Source of the DNA: Pseudomonas fluorescens
Lineage (GTDB): Bacteria; Pseudomonadota; Gammaproteobacteria; Pseudomonadales; Pseudomonadaceae
Reading direction: 5' to 3'
NCBI RefSeq assembly: GCF_902497775.2
Contig: NZ_OZ024668.1
Span: 5,626,326-5,690,325, forward strand
Length of the DNA stretch: 64,000 nt
How positions within the stretch are numbered: position 1 is the stretch's first letter; every line of letters starts with the position of its first letter. This document shows, piece after piece, positions 45,337 to 55,984 of the stretch. Below the pieces are notes generated by a model, which had not been told where the DNA came from, searched no databases, and was given only the letters and a program-made list of their open reading frames with translations. Both the position numbers and the translations under genes were made by a program.

Positions 45337-45720
45337 CTAGAGGACGACGAAAGTCCCCTGCGCTTTGGCCACCAGTTTGTCGCCCTGGAGTACATCGGCG
45401 TCGACCACCAGCGTGCGCCGCCCGGCGTGCAGCACCCGGGCGATGCACAGCACCTCGCCGTCGTCGACAAAGCGCAGGTAGTTGATCTTGCATTCCAGGG
45501 TCACGCTCGCTTGGTCGAAACCATGGGAACTGGAGCAGGCCAGGCCCATGGTGGTGTCGACCAGGCTGAAGATCGCCCCGCCATGCAGCTTGCCGCCACG
45601 GTTGCGCAGGTGTGGCTCCAGGGCCAGGGTCATCTGGGCAACGCCTGCTTCCAGGCGTTGCAGGCGGCAGCCAAGCAGTTGGCTGAAGGCGCTGAGGGTG
45701 ACCTCTTGCGGGAGCTCCAT
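45337..45720 (-). CDS. PaaI-family hotdog thioesterase
   Basis: Acyl-CoA thioesterase-like protein of 127 residues with the hotdog fold. The motif GGKLHGGAIFSLVDTTMGLA is the PaaI active-site helix, with HGG and the following aspartate in place. The ATG shares one base with the tex stop (TGATG), so it is coupled to tex. An alternative GTG lies one codon earlier. Substrate unknown. Confidence 0.88.
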   Translation of the reverse strand: MELPQEVTLSAFSQLLGCRLQRLEAGVAQMTLALEPHLRNRGGKLHGGAIFSLVDTTMGLACSSSHGFDQASVTLECKINYLRFVDDGEVLCIARVLHAGRRTLVVDADVLQGDKLVAKAQGTFVVL

Positions 45721-48038
45721 CACTTCTTCTTCAACTGCTTGGCATTGGCGAACAGCGCGGCCATGGCGTTGTTGGCCGGTGCCGGGGTTTCCTTGGCGCG
45801 GGCCGGGGCACTCTGCTGGCGTGGGGCCGAGCCTGGGCGGCTGCCACGGGCGCCGTCGATTTTCTCGCCCGGGGTGTCGCTCATGCGCATCGACAGGCCG
45901 ACGCGTTTGCGCGGGATGTCGACTTCCATGACCTTGACCTTGACCACGTCGCCGGCCTTGACCGCTTCACGTGGGTCCTTGATGAACTTCTCCGACAGCG
46001 CCGAGATGTGCACCAGGCCATCCTGGTGCACGCCGATGTCGACGAAGGCACCGAAGTTGGTGACGTTGGTCACCACGCCTTCGAGGATCATCCCCAGTTG
46101 CAGGTCCTTGAGGTCTTCGACGCCCTCCTGGAATTCGGCGGTCTTGAACTCCGGGCGTGGGTCGCGGCCGGGTTTGTCCAGTTCCTGGAGAATGTCGGTG
46201 ACGGTCGGCAGGCCAAAGGTTTCGTCGGTGAATTTCTTTGGGTCCAGACGCTTGAGGAAGCCGCTGTCGCCGATCAGCGAGCGGATGTCACGGTCGGTTT
46301 CAGCGGCAATGCGCTGCACCAGCGGATAGGCTTCCGGGTGCACTGCCGAGGCGTCCAGTGGGTTGTCGCCGTTCATGACGCGCAGGAAACCTGCGGCCTG
46401 TTCGAAGGTTTTCTCGCCCAGGCGGCTGACTTTCTTCAGCGCGGCGCGGGTCTTGAAGGCGCCGTTGGCGTCGCGGTGGGCAACGATGTTCTGCGCCAGG
46501 GTGCCGTTGAGACCGGAAATACGCGCGAGCAACGCCACCGAAGCGGTGTTGACATCGACACCGACGGCGTTCACGCAGTCCTCGACCACCGCATCCAGGC
46601 CACGGGCCAGTTTCAGCTGCGAAACGTCATGCTGGTACTGGCCGACACCGATGGATTTTGGCTCGATCTTAACCAATTCCGCCAGAGGGTCCTGCAGACG
46701 GCGGGCGATCGACACGGCGCCACGAATCGACACGTCGAGGTCCGGGAACTCCTTGGCCGCCAGCTCCGAAGCCGAGTACACCGAAGCGCCGGCTTCGGAG
46801 ACCATGACCTTGGTCATCTTCAGGACTGGATATTTTTTGATCAGCTCGGCGGCGAGTTTGTCGGTTTCGCGGCTGGCGGTGCCGTTACCGATGGCGATCA
46901 GCTCGACCGAGTGCTTGGCGCAGAGTGCGGCGAGCACGGCGATGGTCTGGTCCCACTGGTTTTTCGGTACGTGCGGGTAGACGGTGGCGGTGTCCAGCAG
47001 CTTGCCGGTGGCATCGACCACGGCGACCTTGCAACCGGTACGCAGGCCCGGGTCCAGGCCCAGGGTGGCGCGCGGGCCGGCCGGAGCAGCCAGCAGCAGG
47101 TCGTGCAGGTTGTGGGCGAAGACGTTGATGGCCTCGCCTTCGGCGTTGTCGCGCAGCTCGCCGAACAGATCGGTTTCCAGGTGGCTGTAGAGCTTGACCT
47201 TCCAGGTCCAGCGCACCACTTCGGCCAGCCATTTGTCGGCAGGACGGTTCTGATTTTGCAGGCCGAAACGCTCAGCGATCATCATTTCGCACGGGTGCAG
47301 GGTACCCGGCAGCTCTTCGCCGACTTTCAGCGAAGCGGCCAGCACGCCTTCGTTGCGGCCACGGAAAATCGCCAGGGCGCGGTGCGACGGCACGCTCTTG
47401 AGTACTTCGTCGTGTTCGAAGTAGTCGCGGAACTTTGCCCCTTCTTCTTCCTTGCCGGCCACCAGGCGCGCGCTGAGCACCGCTTCCTGCTTGAGGAAGC
47501 TGCGCAGCTTGTCGAGCAGGCTGGCGTCTTCGGCAAAGCGCTCCATGAGGATGTACTTGGCGCCTTCGAGAGCAGCCTTGACGTCGGCCACGCCTTTTTC
47601 GCCGTCGACGAAGCGCACGGCTTCGCTTTCAGGGCTCAGTTGCGGGTCGTTCAACAGGCCATCGGCCAGCTCGCCGAGGCCGGCTTCCAGGGCGATCTGG
47701 CCCTTGGTGCGACGCTTTTGCTTGTACGGCAGGTAGAGGTCTTCGAGGCGAGTCTTGGTGTCGGCCAGCTTGATGTCGCGGGCCAGTTCCGGGGTCAGCT
47801 TGCCTTGCTCTTCGATGCTGGCAAGGATGCTGACACGCCGTTCGTCCAGCTCGCGCAGGTAGCGCAGGCGCTCGTCCAGGTGGCGCAGTTGGGTGTCATC
47901 CAGGCTACCGGTGACTTCTTTCCGGTAACGGGCGATAAAAGGTACGGTCGAACCTTCATCAAGTAGAGCCACGGCCGCTTCGACCTGTTGTGGGCGGACA
48001 CCGAGTTCCTCGGCGATGCGGCTGTTGATGCTGTCCAT
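45720..48038 (-). CDS. tex: Tex RNA-binding transcription accessory protein
   Basis: Large nucleic-acid-binding protein of 772 residues from the ATG at 48038, which has AGGTGG upstream; the frame opens five codons earlier without support. Domains in order are the helical Tex N-terminal part ([36 protein letters not shown]), a YqgF/RNase H-like domain ([17 protein letters not shown]), helix-hairpin-helix repeats and a C-terminal S1 domain ([20 protein letters not shown]). A basic, Pro/Ala-rich tail ends in KQLKKK. It has roles in transcription fidelity and virulence gene expression in other bacteria. A TATAAT hexamer lies upstream at 48128-48133. Confidence 0.95.
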   Translation of the reverse strand: MDSINSRIAEELGVRPQQVEAAVALLDEGSTVPFIARYRKEVTGSLDDTQLRHLDERLRYLRELDERRVSILASIEEQGKLTPELARDIKLADTKTRLEDLYLPYKQKRRTKGQIALEAGLGELADGLLNDPQLSPESEAVRFVDGEKGVADVKAALEGAKYILMERFAEDASLLDKLRSFLKQEAVLSARLVAGKEEEGAKFRDYFEHDEVLKSVPSHRALAIFRGRNEGVLAASLKVGEELPGTLHPCEMMIAERFGLQNQNRPADKWLAEVVRWTWKVKLYSHLETDLFGELRDNAEGEAINVFAHNLHDLLLAAPAGPRATLGLDPGLRTGCKVAVVDATGKLLDTATVYPHVPKNQWDQTIAVLAALCAKHSVELIAIGNGTASRETDKLAAELIKKYPVLKMTKVMVSEAGASVYSASELAAKEFPDLDVSIRGAVSIARRLQDPLAELVKIEPKSIGVGQYQHDVSQLKLARGLDAVVEDCVNAVGVDVNTASVALLARISGLNGTLAQNIVAHRDANGAFKTRAALKKVSRLGEKTFEQAAGFLRVMNGDNPLDASAVHPEAYPLVQRIAAETDRDIRSLIGDSGFLKRLDPKKFTDETFGLPTVTDILQELDKPGRDPRPEFKTAEFQEGVEDLKDLQLGMILEGVVTNVTNFGAFVDIGVHQDGLVHISALSEKFIKDPREAVKAGDVVKVKVMEVDIPRKRVGLSMRMSDTPGEKIDGARGSRPGSAPRQQSAPARAKETPAPANNAMAALFANAKQLKKK

Positions 48039-48127
48039 AAAACCACCTGACAAATTGTGAATACAAAGGCCGCAGGCGGGCGCTGTAGAGCGCTTGTGGT
48101 CAATGCGGCGCTGGCTGAAAGCGGCGC

Positions 48128-48133
48128 ATTATA
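48128..48133 (-). promoter_or_regulatory. Candidate -10 element of the tex promoter
   Basis: On the minus strand this reads TATAAT, 90 bases before the tex start. No good -35 hexamer is visible at 16-18 bases; confidence is therefore limited. Confidence 0.4.
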
Positions 48134-48279
48134 CCCAGCGCGTCCGGCTTGCGGTGATGGCAGCGGGCCAGTTGTCGGCTTGGCAATACTGGCACCGGGG
48201 GAAAAATCTGCTAACAATGCACACGGCACGGCCACTGATGGCTAAGCCATAATGCGTGCCGAGATTAGAGGAGCTATCC

Positions 48280-49020
48280 ATGAGCAGCACTGCACAAAAC
48301 GCCGAAGGCGAAAAAATTCTCATCGTCGACGACGACCCGGGCCTGAGCAGCCTGCTGGAACGATTCTTCACCAGCAAGGGTTATCGTGCTCGTGCAGTAC
48401 CCAATACCGAACAGATGGATCGCCTGCTGGCTCGCGAAGTCTTCAACCTGGTGGTGCTCGACCTGATGCTGCCCGGCGAAGACGGCCTGACCGCCTGCCG
48501 CCGCCTGCGCGCCGCCAACAACCAGATCCCGATCATCATGCTTACCGCCAAGGGCGACGAGCTGAGCCGCATCAAGGGCCTGGAGCTGGGTGCCGACGAC
48601 TACCTGGCCAAGCCTTTCAACCCCGACGAACTGATGGCCCGGGTCAAGGCCGTGTTGCGTCGCCAGGCGCCGGCAGTACCGGGCGCACCGGGCAGCGAAG
48701 ACGAAACCGTCACCTTCGGCGACTACGAGCTGTCGTTGGCCACCCGCGAACTCAAGCGTGGTGAAGAAGTGCACATGCTCACCACCGGTGAGTTCGCCGT
48801 ACTCAAGGCGCTGGTCATGCACGCCCGCGAACCGCTGACCCGCGACAAGCTGATGAACCTGGCCCGTGGCCGCGAGTGGGACGCCCTCGAGCGCTCCATC
48901 GACGTACAGATCTCGCGCCTGCGCCGGATGATCGAACCCGACCCGTCCAAGCCGCGCTATATCCAGACCGTCTGGGGCGTTGGTTATGTGTTTGTGCCGG
49001 ATGGTAATGCCGGCAAGTGA
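48280..49020 (+). CDS. ompR: OmpR/AmgR-type response regulator
   Basis: Two-component DNA-binding regulator of 246 residues. The ATG at 48280 has AGAGGAGC upstream. Receiver residues are D17-D19 (IVDDDPG), phospho-acceptor D61 in VVLDLMLPGEDG, and K111 in YLAKPF. The C-terminal half is a winged helix (SIDVQISRLRRMIEPDP, YIQTVWGVGYVFVPDG). With envZ it corresponds to the P. aeruginosa AmgRS pair, which handles membrane stress from aminoglycosides, as judged from the neighbouring tex, gshA and rimK genes. Confidence 0.94.
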   Translation: MSSTAQNAEGEKILIVDDDPGLSSLLERFFTSKGYRARAVPNTEQMDRLLAREVFNLVVLDLMLPGEDGLTACRRLRAANNQIPIIMLTAKGDELSRIKGLELGADDYLAKPFNPDELMARVKAVLRRQAPAVPGAPGSEDETVTFGDYELSLATRELKRGEEVHMLTTGEFAVLKALVMHAREPLTRDKLMNLARGREWDALERSIDVQISRLRRMIEPDPSKPRYIQTVWGVGYVFVPDGNAGK

Positions 49021-49051
49021 TGTTTCGTTTGCAGGAGTAGCTCACCGCCAG

Positions 49052-49081
49052 CAGGGCAGACCTTCGGGTTGCCCTGTTTTT
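49052..49081 (+). terminator. Hairpin-T structure between ompR and envZ
   Basis: CAGGGCA (49052-49058) pairs with TGCCCTG (49070-49076), and ACC/GGT close a TTCG tetraloop within. Five T residues follow. It is positioned to end or reduce transcription before envZ, which starts 66 bases later. Confidence 0.65.
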
Positions 49082-49146
49082 GCCTGTGCAGCGCTTGCAA
49101 AGCCTGCGAGCCCCGCTCGTTCCCGCATAGTGTGTAGCCGTTGTCG

Positions 49147-50460
49147 ATGAAAACGCCCCTGTGGTTCCCGCAAAGCTTCTTCGCCCGCACCCTCTGGCTG
49201 GTGCTGATCGTCGTGCTGTTCTCCAAGGCCCTGACCCTGGTGTACCTGCTGATGAACGAGGACGTGCTGGTCGACCGCCAATACAGCCACGGCGTGGCCC
49301 TGACCCTGCGCGCCTACTGGGCTGCCGATGAGTCCGACCGCGACAAGATCGCCGAGGCGGCGGGGCTGATTCGGGTGGTTGGCTCCGGGGTTCCCGAGGG
49401 TGAGCAGCACTGGCCGTACAGCGAAATCTACCAGCGTCAGATGCAGGCGGAGCTGGGCGCCGACACCGAAGTACGCCTGCGCGTGCATGCACCACCGGCC
49501 TTGTGGGTACGGGCACCGAGCCTGGGCGATGGATGGCTGAAGGTACCGTTGTATCCGCATCCGCTGCGCGGGCAGAAGATCTGGAGCGTGCTCGGCTGGT
49601 TCCTGGCCATCGGCCTGTTATCCACCGCCTCGGCGTGGATCTTCGTGCGCCAGCTCAACCAGCCGCTCAAGCGCCTGGTGTTCGCCGCCCGCCAACTGGG
49701 CCAGGGGCGCAGCGTGCGCTTGCCGATCAGTGACACGCCCAGTGAGATGACCGAGGTGTATCGCGCCTTTAACCAGATGGCCGAGGATGTCGAACAGGCC
49801 GGACGTGAGCGCGAATTGATGCTGGCCGGGGTTTCCCATGACCTGCGCACGCCGTTGACGCGCTTGCGCCTGTCGTTGTCGCTGCTGGCCAACGAAAGCG
49901 ACCTGACCGACGACATGGTCCGCGATATTGAAGACATGGACGCGATTCTCGACCAGTTCCTGGCGTTCATCCGCGATGGCCGCGATGAGCCGGTCGAAGA
50001 GGTCGATTTCAGCGAACTGGTGCGTGAGGTGGTGGCGCCGTTCAACCAACCGGAGGAACAGGTGCGCCTGTGCCTGGAGCCTATCCCGCCGTTTCCGCTG
50101 CGCCGGGTGTCGCTCAAGCGCCTGCTCAACAACCTGATCGGCAACGCCTTGTATCACGCTGGCAAAGGTGTCGAAGTGGCAGCCTATGTATCCGGCGAAA
50201 ATGGTGCGCCCTACGTGGTGCTGAGTGTGCTGGACCGTGGCGCGGGCATCGATCCGGGCGAGCTGGAGGGTATCTTCAACCCGTTCATTCGCGGCGACCG
50301 TGCCCGTAGCGGCAAGGGCACCGGGCTGGGCCTGGCGATCGTCAAGCGGATCGCCGCCCAGCACGGCGGCAATGTGCAGCTGCGCAACCGCTCAGGCGGC
50401 GGCTTGGAGGCACGGGTGCGGCTGCCGCTAGGACTGATGCTGCCGCGCGACGCGGTCTAG
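49147..50460 (+). CDS. envZ: EnvZ/AmgS-type sensor histidine kinase
   Basis: Membrane sensor kinase of 437 residues partnering with OmpR. A first membrane helix ([20 protein letters not shown]), a periplasmic part of about 110 residues and a second helix near 145-167 are followed by HAMP. The phosphorylated histidine is H231 in [12 protein letters not shown]. The ATPase domain has [18 protein letters not shown] and [13 protein letters not shown] at 49147 is chosen over a TTG two codons earlier. The stop overlaps the convergent rimK stop by four bases. Confidence 0.93.
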   Translation: MKTPLWFPQSFFARTLWLVLIVVLFSKALTLVYLLMNEDVLVDRQYSHGVALTLRAYWAADESDRDKIAEAAGLIRVVGSGVPEGEQHWPYSEIYQRQMQAELGADTEVRLRVHAPPALWVRAPSLGDGWLKVPLYPHPLRGQKIWSVLGWFLAIGLLSTASAWIFVRQLNQPLKRLVFAARQLGQGRSVRLPISDTPSEMTEVYRAFNQMAEDVEQAGRERELMLAGVSHDLRTPLTRLRLSLSLLANESDLTDDMVRDIEDMDAILDQFLAFIRDGRDEPVEEVDFSELVREVVAPFNQPEEQVRLCLEPIPPFPLRRVSLKRLLNNLIGNALYHAGKGVEVAAYVSGENGAPYVVLSVLDRGAGIDPGELEGIFNPFIRGDRARSGKGTGLGLAIVKRIAAQHGGNVQLRNRSGGGLEARVRLPLGLMLPRDAV

Positions 50461-51362
50461 CCTTTACCCTTGGTGCGGGTCAGATTCGGCCCGCCGTTCT
50501 TCTCCAGGTGTTCGATGATCATCCCGGCAACGTTCTTGCCGGTGGTGACTTCGATGCCTTCCAGGCCTGGCGAGGAGTTCACCTCCATCACCAGCGGGCC
50601 GTGATTGGAGCGCAGGATATCCACCCCGGCCACGCTCAGGCCCATGACCTTGGCCGCACGGATGGCGGTCATGCGCTCTTCTGGGGTGATCTTGATCAGG
50701 CTGGCGCTGCCGCCGCGGTGCAGGTTGGAGCGAAACTCACCGGGCTTGGCCTGGCGCTTCATCGAGGCGATGACCTTGTCGCCAACCACGAAGCAGCGAA
50801 TGTCGGCGCCGCCGGCTTCCTTGATGTATTCCTGGACCATGATGTTCTGCTTCAGGCCCATGAAAGCCTCGATCACCGATTCGGCCGCCTTGGTGGTTTC
50901 GCACAACACCACACCGATACCCTGGGTGCCTTCGAGCACCTTGATCACCAGTGGCGCACCGTTGACCATCTGGATCAGGTCGGGGATGTCGTCCGGCGAG
51001 TGGGCGAAGCCGGTGACCGGCAGGCCGATCCCCCGACGCGACAGTAGCTGCAGCGAGCGCAGTTTGTCCCGCGAGCGGGCAATGGCCACCGATTCGTTGA
51101 GCGGGAAAACCCCCATCATTTCGAACTGGCGCAGCACTGCGCAGCCATAGAAGGTCACCGAGGCGCCGATCCGCGGGATCACCGCGTCGAAGTTTTCCAG
51201 CGGCTTGCCGCGGTAGTGGATCTGCGGCTTGTGGCTGGCAATGTTCATATAGGCGCGCAGGGTGTCGATCACAACCACCTCATGGCCTCGTTCGGTACCG
51301 GCTTCGACCAGGCGACGAGTGGAATACAGACGCGGGTTTCGCGACAGCACGGCGATCTTCAT
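50457..51362 (-). CDS. rimK: RimK-type alpha-L-glutamate ligase (ribosomal protein S6 modification)
   Basis: ATP-grasp ligase of 301 residues that adds glutamate residues to the C-terminus of ribosomal protein S6. It opens [21 protein letters not shown], has the ATP-grasp core [20 protein letters not shown] and closes the active site with [20 protein letters not shown]. The ATG overlaps the stop of the preceding gene in ATGA. In P. fluorescens RimK is controlled with the RimA and RimB proteins and influences the translatome; RimB is encoded here but no RimA candidate is adjacent. Confidence 0.93.
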   Translation of the reverse strand: MKIAVLSRNPRLYSTRRLVEAGTERGHEVVVIDTLRAYMNIASHKPQIHYRGKPLENFDAVIPRIGASVTFYGCAVLRQFEMMGVFPLNESVAIARSRDKLRSLQLLSRRGIGLPVTGFAHSPDDIPDLIQMVNGAPLVIKVLEGTQGIGVVLCETTKAAESVIEAFMGLKQNIMVQEYIKEAGGADIRCFVVGDKVIASMKRQAKPGEFRSNLHRGGSASLIKITPEERMTAIRAAKVMGLSVAGVDILRSNHGPLVMEVNSSPGLEGIEVTTGKNVAGMIIEHLEKNGGPNLTRTKGKG

Positions 51363-51841
51363 GCAACACCTGTGGAGGGAGTGATAGTGGCCGGGAATGC
51401 CGGCTTGTCCTGAACGTACTTGAGCCCCGGGTTGACCACCAACTGGCCATGGATCAGGGCTTTGGAACCGAGCAACAGGCGATAGCGCATGGCCTTGCGG
51501 CAGGCCAGGGTGAATTCCACCTCCCACACCCGGTCACCCAGCGCCAACGGCGTGCGGATCACGTAGCGGGTTTGGGCCTGGCCGTTGGAGCTCTTGATGG
51601 TTTTCATCGTCACCAGAGGCGCTTCGCAGCGCCGGTGACGCAGTTGTACCACCGAACCCAGGTGGGCGTTGAAACGCACCCATTGTTCGCCATCGCGCTC
51701 GAAAGGTTCGACTTCGGTGGCGTGCAGGCTCGAGGTGCTCGCGCCGGTGTCGATCTTGGCCCGCAGGCCCGCCAGGCCGAGGTCCGGCAGGGCCACCCAC
51801 TCGCGCAGGCCGATCACGGTCAAATGGTCAAATGTCTTCAA
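51359..51841 (-). CDS. rimB: RimB-type ATP-dependent zinc protease family protein
   Basis: Retropepsin-like protein of about 160 residues from the TTG at 51841 ([20 protein letters not shown] when read as Met), which is the usual N-terminus of this family; a longer frame from a TTG at 51877 is possible. The aspartyl-protease-like motif is [11 protein letters not shown] (D31). The end [20 protein letters not shown] is typical. It is coupled to rimK by a four-base overlap. In P. fluorescens RimB is reported to act together with RimK on S6. Confidence 0.82.
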   Translation of the reverse strand: MKTFDHLTVIGLREWVALPDLGLAGLRAKIDTGASTSSLHATEVEPFERDGEQWVRFNAHLGSVVQLRHRRCEAPLVTMKTIKSSNGQAQTRYVIRTPLALGDRVWEVEFTLACRKAMRYRLLLGSKALIHGQLVVNPGLKYVQDKPAFPATITPSTGVA

Positions 51842-51984
51842 AATGCTCAACCAGCGTAGTAAGTCGTCAGGCACCAAGGCGGGCGTGAGCGACAGGTCGG
51901 TGAACTGTAAGCACGCCGCGTGTTTTTTGCATCCGTCAGATACGGTAGTACAGTTCCCTTTACGAAAATAAGTGGGGAAATGTC

Positions 51985-52386
51985 ATGGCACAAAAGCCGG
52001 AAGAGGACGACAAGGTCCGCTTGGACAAATGGCTGTGGGCGGCGCGCTTCTACAAGACCCGGGCACTGGCCAAGGCGGCCATCGAAAGCGGCAAGGTGCA
52101 TTGCCGGGGCGAGCGTTGCAAGCCGGGCAAGGAACCGCGGCTGGGCGATGAGTTCGTGCTGCGCACCGGCTTTGACGAGCGCACGGTGGTGGTCAAGGCG
52201 TTGTCAGTGGTGCGTCGCGGCGCGCCTGAAGCCCAGGCGCTGTATGAAGAAACCGCGCAGAGCATCGCCCGCCGCGAACAGGCCGCCGCGATGCGCAAGG
52301 CCGGCGCCCTGGGTGTCAGCACCGATGGCCGGCCCACCAAGAAACAGCGGCGCCAGCTGCATCAGTTGCATGACAGCGCCGGTTAA
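51985..52386 (+). CDS. hslR: Ribosome-associated heat-shock protein Hsp15 (S4 domain)
   Basis: RNA-binding protein of 133 residues that frees stalled 50S subunits carrying nascent chains. The S4 domain occupies roughly residues 10-75 (VRLDKWLWAARFYKTRALAK, then AIESGKVHCRGERCKPGKEP). A basic C-terminal helix follows. GTGGGGAAA lies before the ATG. Its stop overlaps the stop of the convergent phosphatase gene (TTAA). It is near hslO, as in many gammaproteobacteria. Confidence 0.93.
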   Translation: MAQKPEEDDKVRLDKWLWAARFYKTRALAKAAIESGKVHCRGERCKPGKEPRLGDEFVLRTGFDERTVVVKALSVVRRGAPEAQALYEETAQSIARREQAAAMRKAGALGVSTDGRPTKKQRRQLHQLHDSAG

Positions 52387-53186
52387 GCGCGCGGGCTGAC
52401 CACGTTCAGGCGCCCGAGCAGCGGCAGCCGCGCCAGCAACTCGAACAATGGCGCGGTCAGGCGCATCAGGGCGGCGCTGGCCTTGGCGGCAAACGGGGTA
52501 TAGCAGCTCCAGCCCAGGGCCAGCACCGCCATCAGTACGCCGCCGATATAGTCGTCCTGACCCCAGTGCGCACCGGCCACCAGGCGTGGCAACATGAACA
52601 ACAGCGCCAGGGCCCAGACCAGCAGTTGCTGCAGCAATTTGCGGCTGAACAGGCTCATGAACATTGCCCAGATCAGCAGAACCGAGGCGTGATCACCCGG
52701 AAAGCTCTGGCTGGATCGGTCCTTGAGCTCCCACCTGGCTTCCAGGTGCGGGTAGAAGTCGCTCAGGTGGATGGCGTCGCTGAATACCATCGACGGGCTG
52801 TTGTGCTGCCAGCCCATGGCGTTCATCCATTTCGAAAACAGGGCGCGGATCACCAGCAGCAGGATCAGGGTGGCGAAAAAGCCGAAGAAGGCCTGGCGCA
52901 CCTGGCCGGCCTTGAACACCCAGTCGCCGCGGATCAGCAGGCTGAGCAGGATCAAGCCGACGACAATATCGAACGGTCGAAGGCTGCCGACGGTCCAGAT
53001 GTAACGCCAGACGCTATTGTCGGCCAGCGGCCGGTTGAGCAGGTGAAACAGCCATTCGTCGAAAGTCAGGCAGATGATCTGGCCAAACGGCCACAACCAG
53101 AAACACAGTAGGGCAACGGGCAAAACCGTGCAGAGAATCAAGGGACCCCAAGCCCACCTTGCTTGGAACAGTGAAGAATTGTCCAT
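52383..53186 (-). CDS. PAP2-superfamily membrane phosphatase
   Basis: Integral membrane protein of 267 residues with about six helices. Two PAP2 motifs are visible: SFPGDHAS (the PSGH-type motif with catalytic histidine) and RLVAGAHWGQDDYIGG (the SRxxxxxHxxxD-type motif). The first motif (KxxxxxxRP) is weak. Such proteins remove phosphate from lipids such as lipid A, undecaprenyl diphosphate or phosphatidic acid. The LpxT-like group with similar layout is the nearest guess. The neighbouring order hslR-PAP2-hslO-pckA is also found in P. aeruginosa. Confidence 0.8.
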   Translation of the reverse strand: MDNSSLFQARWAWGPLILCTVLPVALLCFWLWPFGQIICLTFDEWLFHLLNRPLADNSVWRYIWTVGSLRPFDIVVGLILLSLLIRGDWVFKAGQVRQAFFGFFATLILLLVIRALFSKWMNAMGWQHNSPSMVFSDAIHLSDFYPHLEARWELKDRSSQSFPGDHASVLLIWAMFMSLFSRKLLQQLLVWALALLFMLPRLVAGAHWGQDDYIGGVLMAVLALGWSCYTPFAAKASAALMRLTAPLFELLARLPLLGRLNVVSPRA

Positions 53187-53291
53187 AAACTACCTCTTTG
53201 CTGCGAACCACGAGTGCACCAATCTGGTGCTCTAGACCGGGCTTTATAGGCCCTTGTAATTATTTTGTCATCATTCAGAAAGCCAGAGCCC

Positions 53292-54194
53292 ATGTCCGAA
53301 TTGCCCGATACCGACTACACACAACGCTTCATCTTCGACGACCGCGATGTGCGCGGTGAAATGGTCGGGCTGGAGCGCAGCTACGCCGAAGTGCTGGCCA
53401 AGCATCCTTACCCGCAGCCTGTGGCACAGCTGCTCGGCGAGCTGATGGCGGCAGCCGCGCTGCTGGTTGGTACGCTGAAATTCGATGGTTTGCTGATCCT
53501 TCAGGCCCAGTCGAGCGGGCCGGTGCCCCTGCTGGCCATCGAGTGCACCAGCGAGCACGAAATTCGTGGCCTGGCACGCTATGCGGCCGAGCAGATCAAG
53601 GATGATGCAACCCTCGCCGACCTGATGCCTGGCGGGCACCTGGTCCTGACCATCATTCCGGTCAATGGTCAGCGCTACCAGGGTACGGTGGAGCTGGACG
53701 GCAAGGACCTGTCGGAGTGTTTCACCAACTATTTCGTCATGTCCCAGCAGATCAACACCTGCATCTCGCTGGTCGCCGACGGCATTCGCGCCCGTGGCCT
53801 GCTGGTGCAGGAGCTGCCTGCCGACCGCCAGAAGGACATCGAGGAGCGTGAGGAAAGCTGGAACCATGTCAAAGCTCTGGCCAACACAGTGAAAGCCGAA
53901 GAGCTGCTGGGTCTGGACAACGAGACCGTGCTGCATCGCCTGTATCACGAAGATGCCGTGCGCCTGTTCGATATCCAGCCGCTGCATTTTCGCTGCAGCT
54001 GCTCGCGTGAGCGCTCCGGTAACGCGCTGGTCAGCCTTGGCAAACATGACGCCCTGGAACTGATCAACGAGCATGGTGGCCAGATCGAGGTCGATTGCCA
54101 GTTCTGTAATCAGCGTTATCAATTCGATGCCGCCGATATCGAGCAATTGTTCGCCGGTGGCGGTGTAGACACGCCGTCAGATACTCGGCACTAA
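53292..54194 (+). CDS. hslO: Redox-regulated chaperone Hsp33
   Basis: Holdase activated by oxidative stress, 300 residues from the ATG at 53292. The four zinc cysteines are C235 and C237 ([10 protein letters not shown]) and C269 and C272 ([10 protein letters not shown]), so the redox switch is intact. The N-terminal part has [20 protein letters not shown]. An in-frame start at 53265 lacks support. Located between a PAP2 gene and pckA. Confidence 0.94.
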   Translation: MSELPDTDYTQRFIFDDRDVRGEMVGLERSYAEVLAKHPYPQPVAQLLGELMAAAALLVGTLKFDGLLILQAQSSGPVPLLAIECTSEHEIRGLARYAAEQIKDDATLADLMPGGHLVLTIIPVNGQRYQGTVELDGKDLSECFTNYFVMSQQINTCISLVADGIRARGLLVQELPADRQKDIEEREESWNHVKALANTVKAEELLGLDNETVLHRLYHEDAVRLFDIQPLHFRCSCSRERSGNALVSLGKHDALELINEHGGQIEVDCQFCNQRYQFDAADIEQLFAGGGVDTPSDTRH

Positions 54195-54215
54195 AACGTT
54201 TCACCACAGGTAAAT

Positions 54216-54269
54216 CTCCTGCCTAACGCCGTAAACCGGGTGTTCTGACAGGAGGGCCCTACTTTTTTT
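54216..54269 (+). terminator. Possible terminator after hslO
   Basis: CTCCTG (54216-54221) pairs with CAGGAG (54249-54254), with an inner AACGCC/GGTGTT stem. A run of T begins eight bases after the outer arm, so the structure is imperfect for a classical terminator. Confidence 0.4.
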
Positions 54270-54304
54270 GGGCGTTTCTGGCATAATCCGGCCACTTTTT
54301 TCGC

Positions 54305-54331
54305 TGTAGTAGTTTGAAAAGATCTACTACA
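54305..54331 (+). promoter_or_regulatory. 5'-leader hairpin of pckA
   Basis: TGTAGTAG (54305-54312) and CTACTACA (54324-54331) form an 8-bp stem with an 11-base loop about 43 bases before the ATG. A CATAAT -10-like hexamer lies upstream near 54282-54287, so the hairpin would sit at or near the 5' end of the mRNA. A second small stem, CGGCC/GGCCG, follows at 54346-54358. Confidence 0.45.
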
Positions 54332-54373
54332 AAACGTTTGGAGCACTCGGCCGCAGGCCGGATGGGGAATCTC

Positions 54374-55915
54374 ATGACGCAAGCCAACAACACCGTCTAC
54401 ACCGACCTGAGCGTCGATGAGCTGGTAAAAGAAGCGCTGAACCGCGGTGAAGGCGAGCTGGCCGATACTGGCGCGCTGGTCGTGAAAACCGGTCACCGTA
54501 CCGGTCGTTCGCCGGTGGATCGTTTCATCGTCGAAGAGCCGTCCACTCAGGACGCCATCGCCTGGGGCCCGATCAACCGCAAGTTCCCGGCCGACAAGTT
54601 CGATGCCCTGTGGGATCGCGTCGAGGCGTTCAACAACGCCCAGGAGCACTTCGTTTCCTACGTTCACGTAGGTGCTGCCGAAGAGCACTACCTGCCGGTC
54701 AAGATGACTACCCAGACTGCCTGGCAGAACCTGTTCGGCCGTTGCCTGTTCATCAACCCGGAGCAGTACAACCCTGCCGGTCGTGGTGAGTGGCAAGTGC
54801 TCAACGTCGCCAACTTCGAGTGCGTGCCTGAGCGTGACGGCACCAACTCCGACGGTTGTGTGATCCTCAACTTCGCCCAGAAGAAAGTGCTGATCGCCGG
54901 CATGCGTTACGCCGGTGAAATGAAAAAAGCCATGTTCTCGGTGCAGAACTTCCTGCTGCCAGCTGCTGACGTGCTGCCAATGCACTGCGCTGCCAACATC
55001 GGCGAAGCAGGCGACGTGACCCTGTTCTTCGGTCTGTCGGGCACCGGCAAGACCACCCTGTCGGCTGACGAAAGCCGCTACCTGATCGGCGACGACGAGC
55101 ACGGTTGGGGCGAAGGTGTTGTCTTCAACATCGAAGGCGGCTGCTACGCCAAGTGCATCGACCTGTCCGAGAAGAACGAGCCGGTCATCTGGAAAGCCAT
55201 CAAGCACGGCGCAGTACTGGAAAACGTCGTCATCGACGATGCCAAGCACGCCGACTACGCCGATGTCAGCCTGACCCAGAACAGCCGCGCCGCCTACCCG
55301 CTGGAGCACGTTGCCAAGCGTTCCGAGCACAACCTGGGCGGCGAGCCGAATGCAGTCATCTTCCTGACTTGCGACCTGACTGGCGTACTGCCGCCAGTGT
55401 CGATCCTGAACAACGAGCAGGCGGCCTACCACTTCCTGTCCGGTTACACCGCGCTGGTCGGTTCGACCGAAATGGGTTCGGGCAGCGGCATCAAGTCGAC
55501 CTTCTCCACCTGCTTCGGCGCACCGTTCTTCCCGCGTCCGGCTGGCGAGTACGCTGAGCTGCTGATCAAGCGCATCAAGGGCTTCAACTCCAAGGTCTAC
55601 CTGGTCAACACCGGCTGGACCGGCGGTGGCTACGGCGTTGGCAAGCGCTTCAACATTCCGACCACCCGCGCGGTGATCGCAGCGATCCAGAGCGGCGCCC
55701 TGATCGGCACCGAAACCGAACACCTGGACATCATCAACCTCGACGTGCCACTGGCCGTACCGGGCGTTGAAACCAACCTGCTCAACCCACGCAACACCTG
55801 GGCTGACAAGGCTGCTTACGATGAAGCTGCAAAAGCCCTGGCCGGCCTGTTCATCGAAAACTTCAAGAAGTTCGAAGTTTCCGACGCCATCAAAGCCGCT
55901 GGCCCACAGCTGTAA
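54374..55915 (+). CDS. pckA: Phosphoenolpyruvate carboxykinase (ATP)
   Basis: Converts oxaloacetate to phosphoenolpyruvate with ATP in gluconeogenesis. The ATG at 54374 has GGGGA upstream and gives 513 residues. The kinase-1a P-loop is GLSGTGKT (220-227); metal and substrate sites are seen in [21 protein letters not shown] and [21 protein letters not shown] strong terminator follows. The leader has a hairpin that may be regulatory. Confidence 0.96.
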   Translation: MTQANNTVYTDLSVDELVKEALNRGEGELADTGALVVKTGHRTGRSPVDRFIVEEPSTQDAIAWGPINRKFPADKFDALWDRVEAFNNAQEHFVSYVHVGAAEEHYLPVKMTTQTAWQNLFGRCLFINPEQYNPAGRGEWQVLNVANFECVPERDGTNSDGCVILNFAQKKVLIAGMRYAGEMKKAMFSVQNFLLPAADVLPMHCAANIGEAGDVTLFFGLSGTGKTTLSADESRYLIGDDEHGWGEGVVFNIEGGCYAKCIDLSEKNEPVIWKAIKHGAVLENVVIDDAKHADYADVSLTQNSRAAYPLEHVAKRSEHNLGGEPNAVIFLTCDLTGVLPPVSILNNEQAAYHFLSGYTALVGSTEMGSGSGIKSTFSTCFGAPFFPRPAGEYAELLIKRIKGFNSKVYLVNTGWTGGGYGVGKRFNIPTTRAVIAAIQSGALIGTETEHLDIINLDVPLAVPGVETNLLNPRNTWADKAAYDEAAKALAGLFIENFKKFEVSDAIKAAGPQL

Positions 55916-55934
55916 GCTGAAGCCCGCGTAAACA

Positions 55935-55961
55935 AAAAACCGCCCTCATGGGCGGTTTTTT
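55935..55961 (+). terminator. Rho-independent terminator after pckA
   Basis: AAAAACCGCCC pairs with GGGCGGTTTTT around a four-base loop, with A and T runs on both sides, so it can work in both directions. Confidence 0.9.
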
Positions 55962-55984
55962 GCTTTCCGGTCCAACGAATTTCT

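Noticed and set aside
46008-47966. 652-codon open frame on the plus strand opposite tex
   Set aside because: Antisense shadow of tex; the translated product has no recognisable domain.
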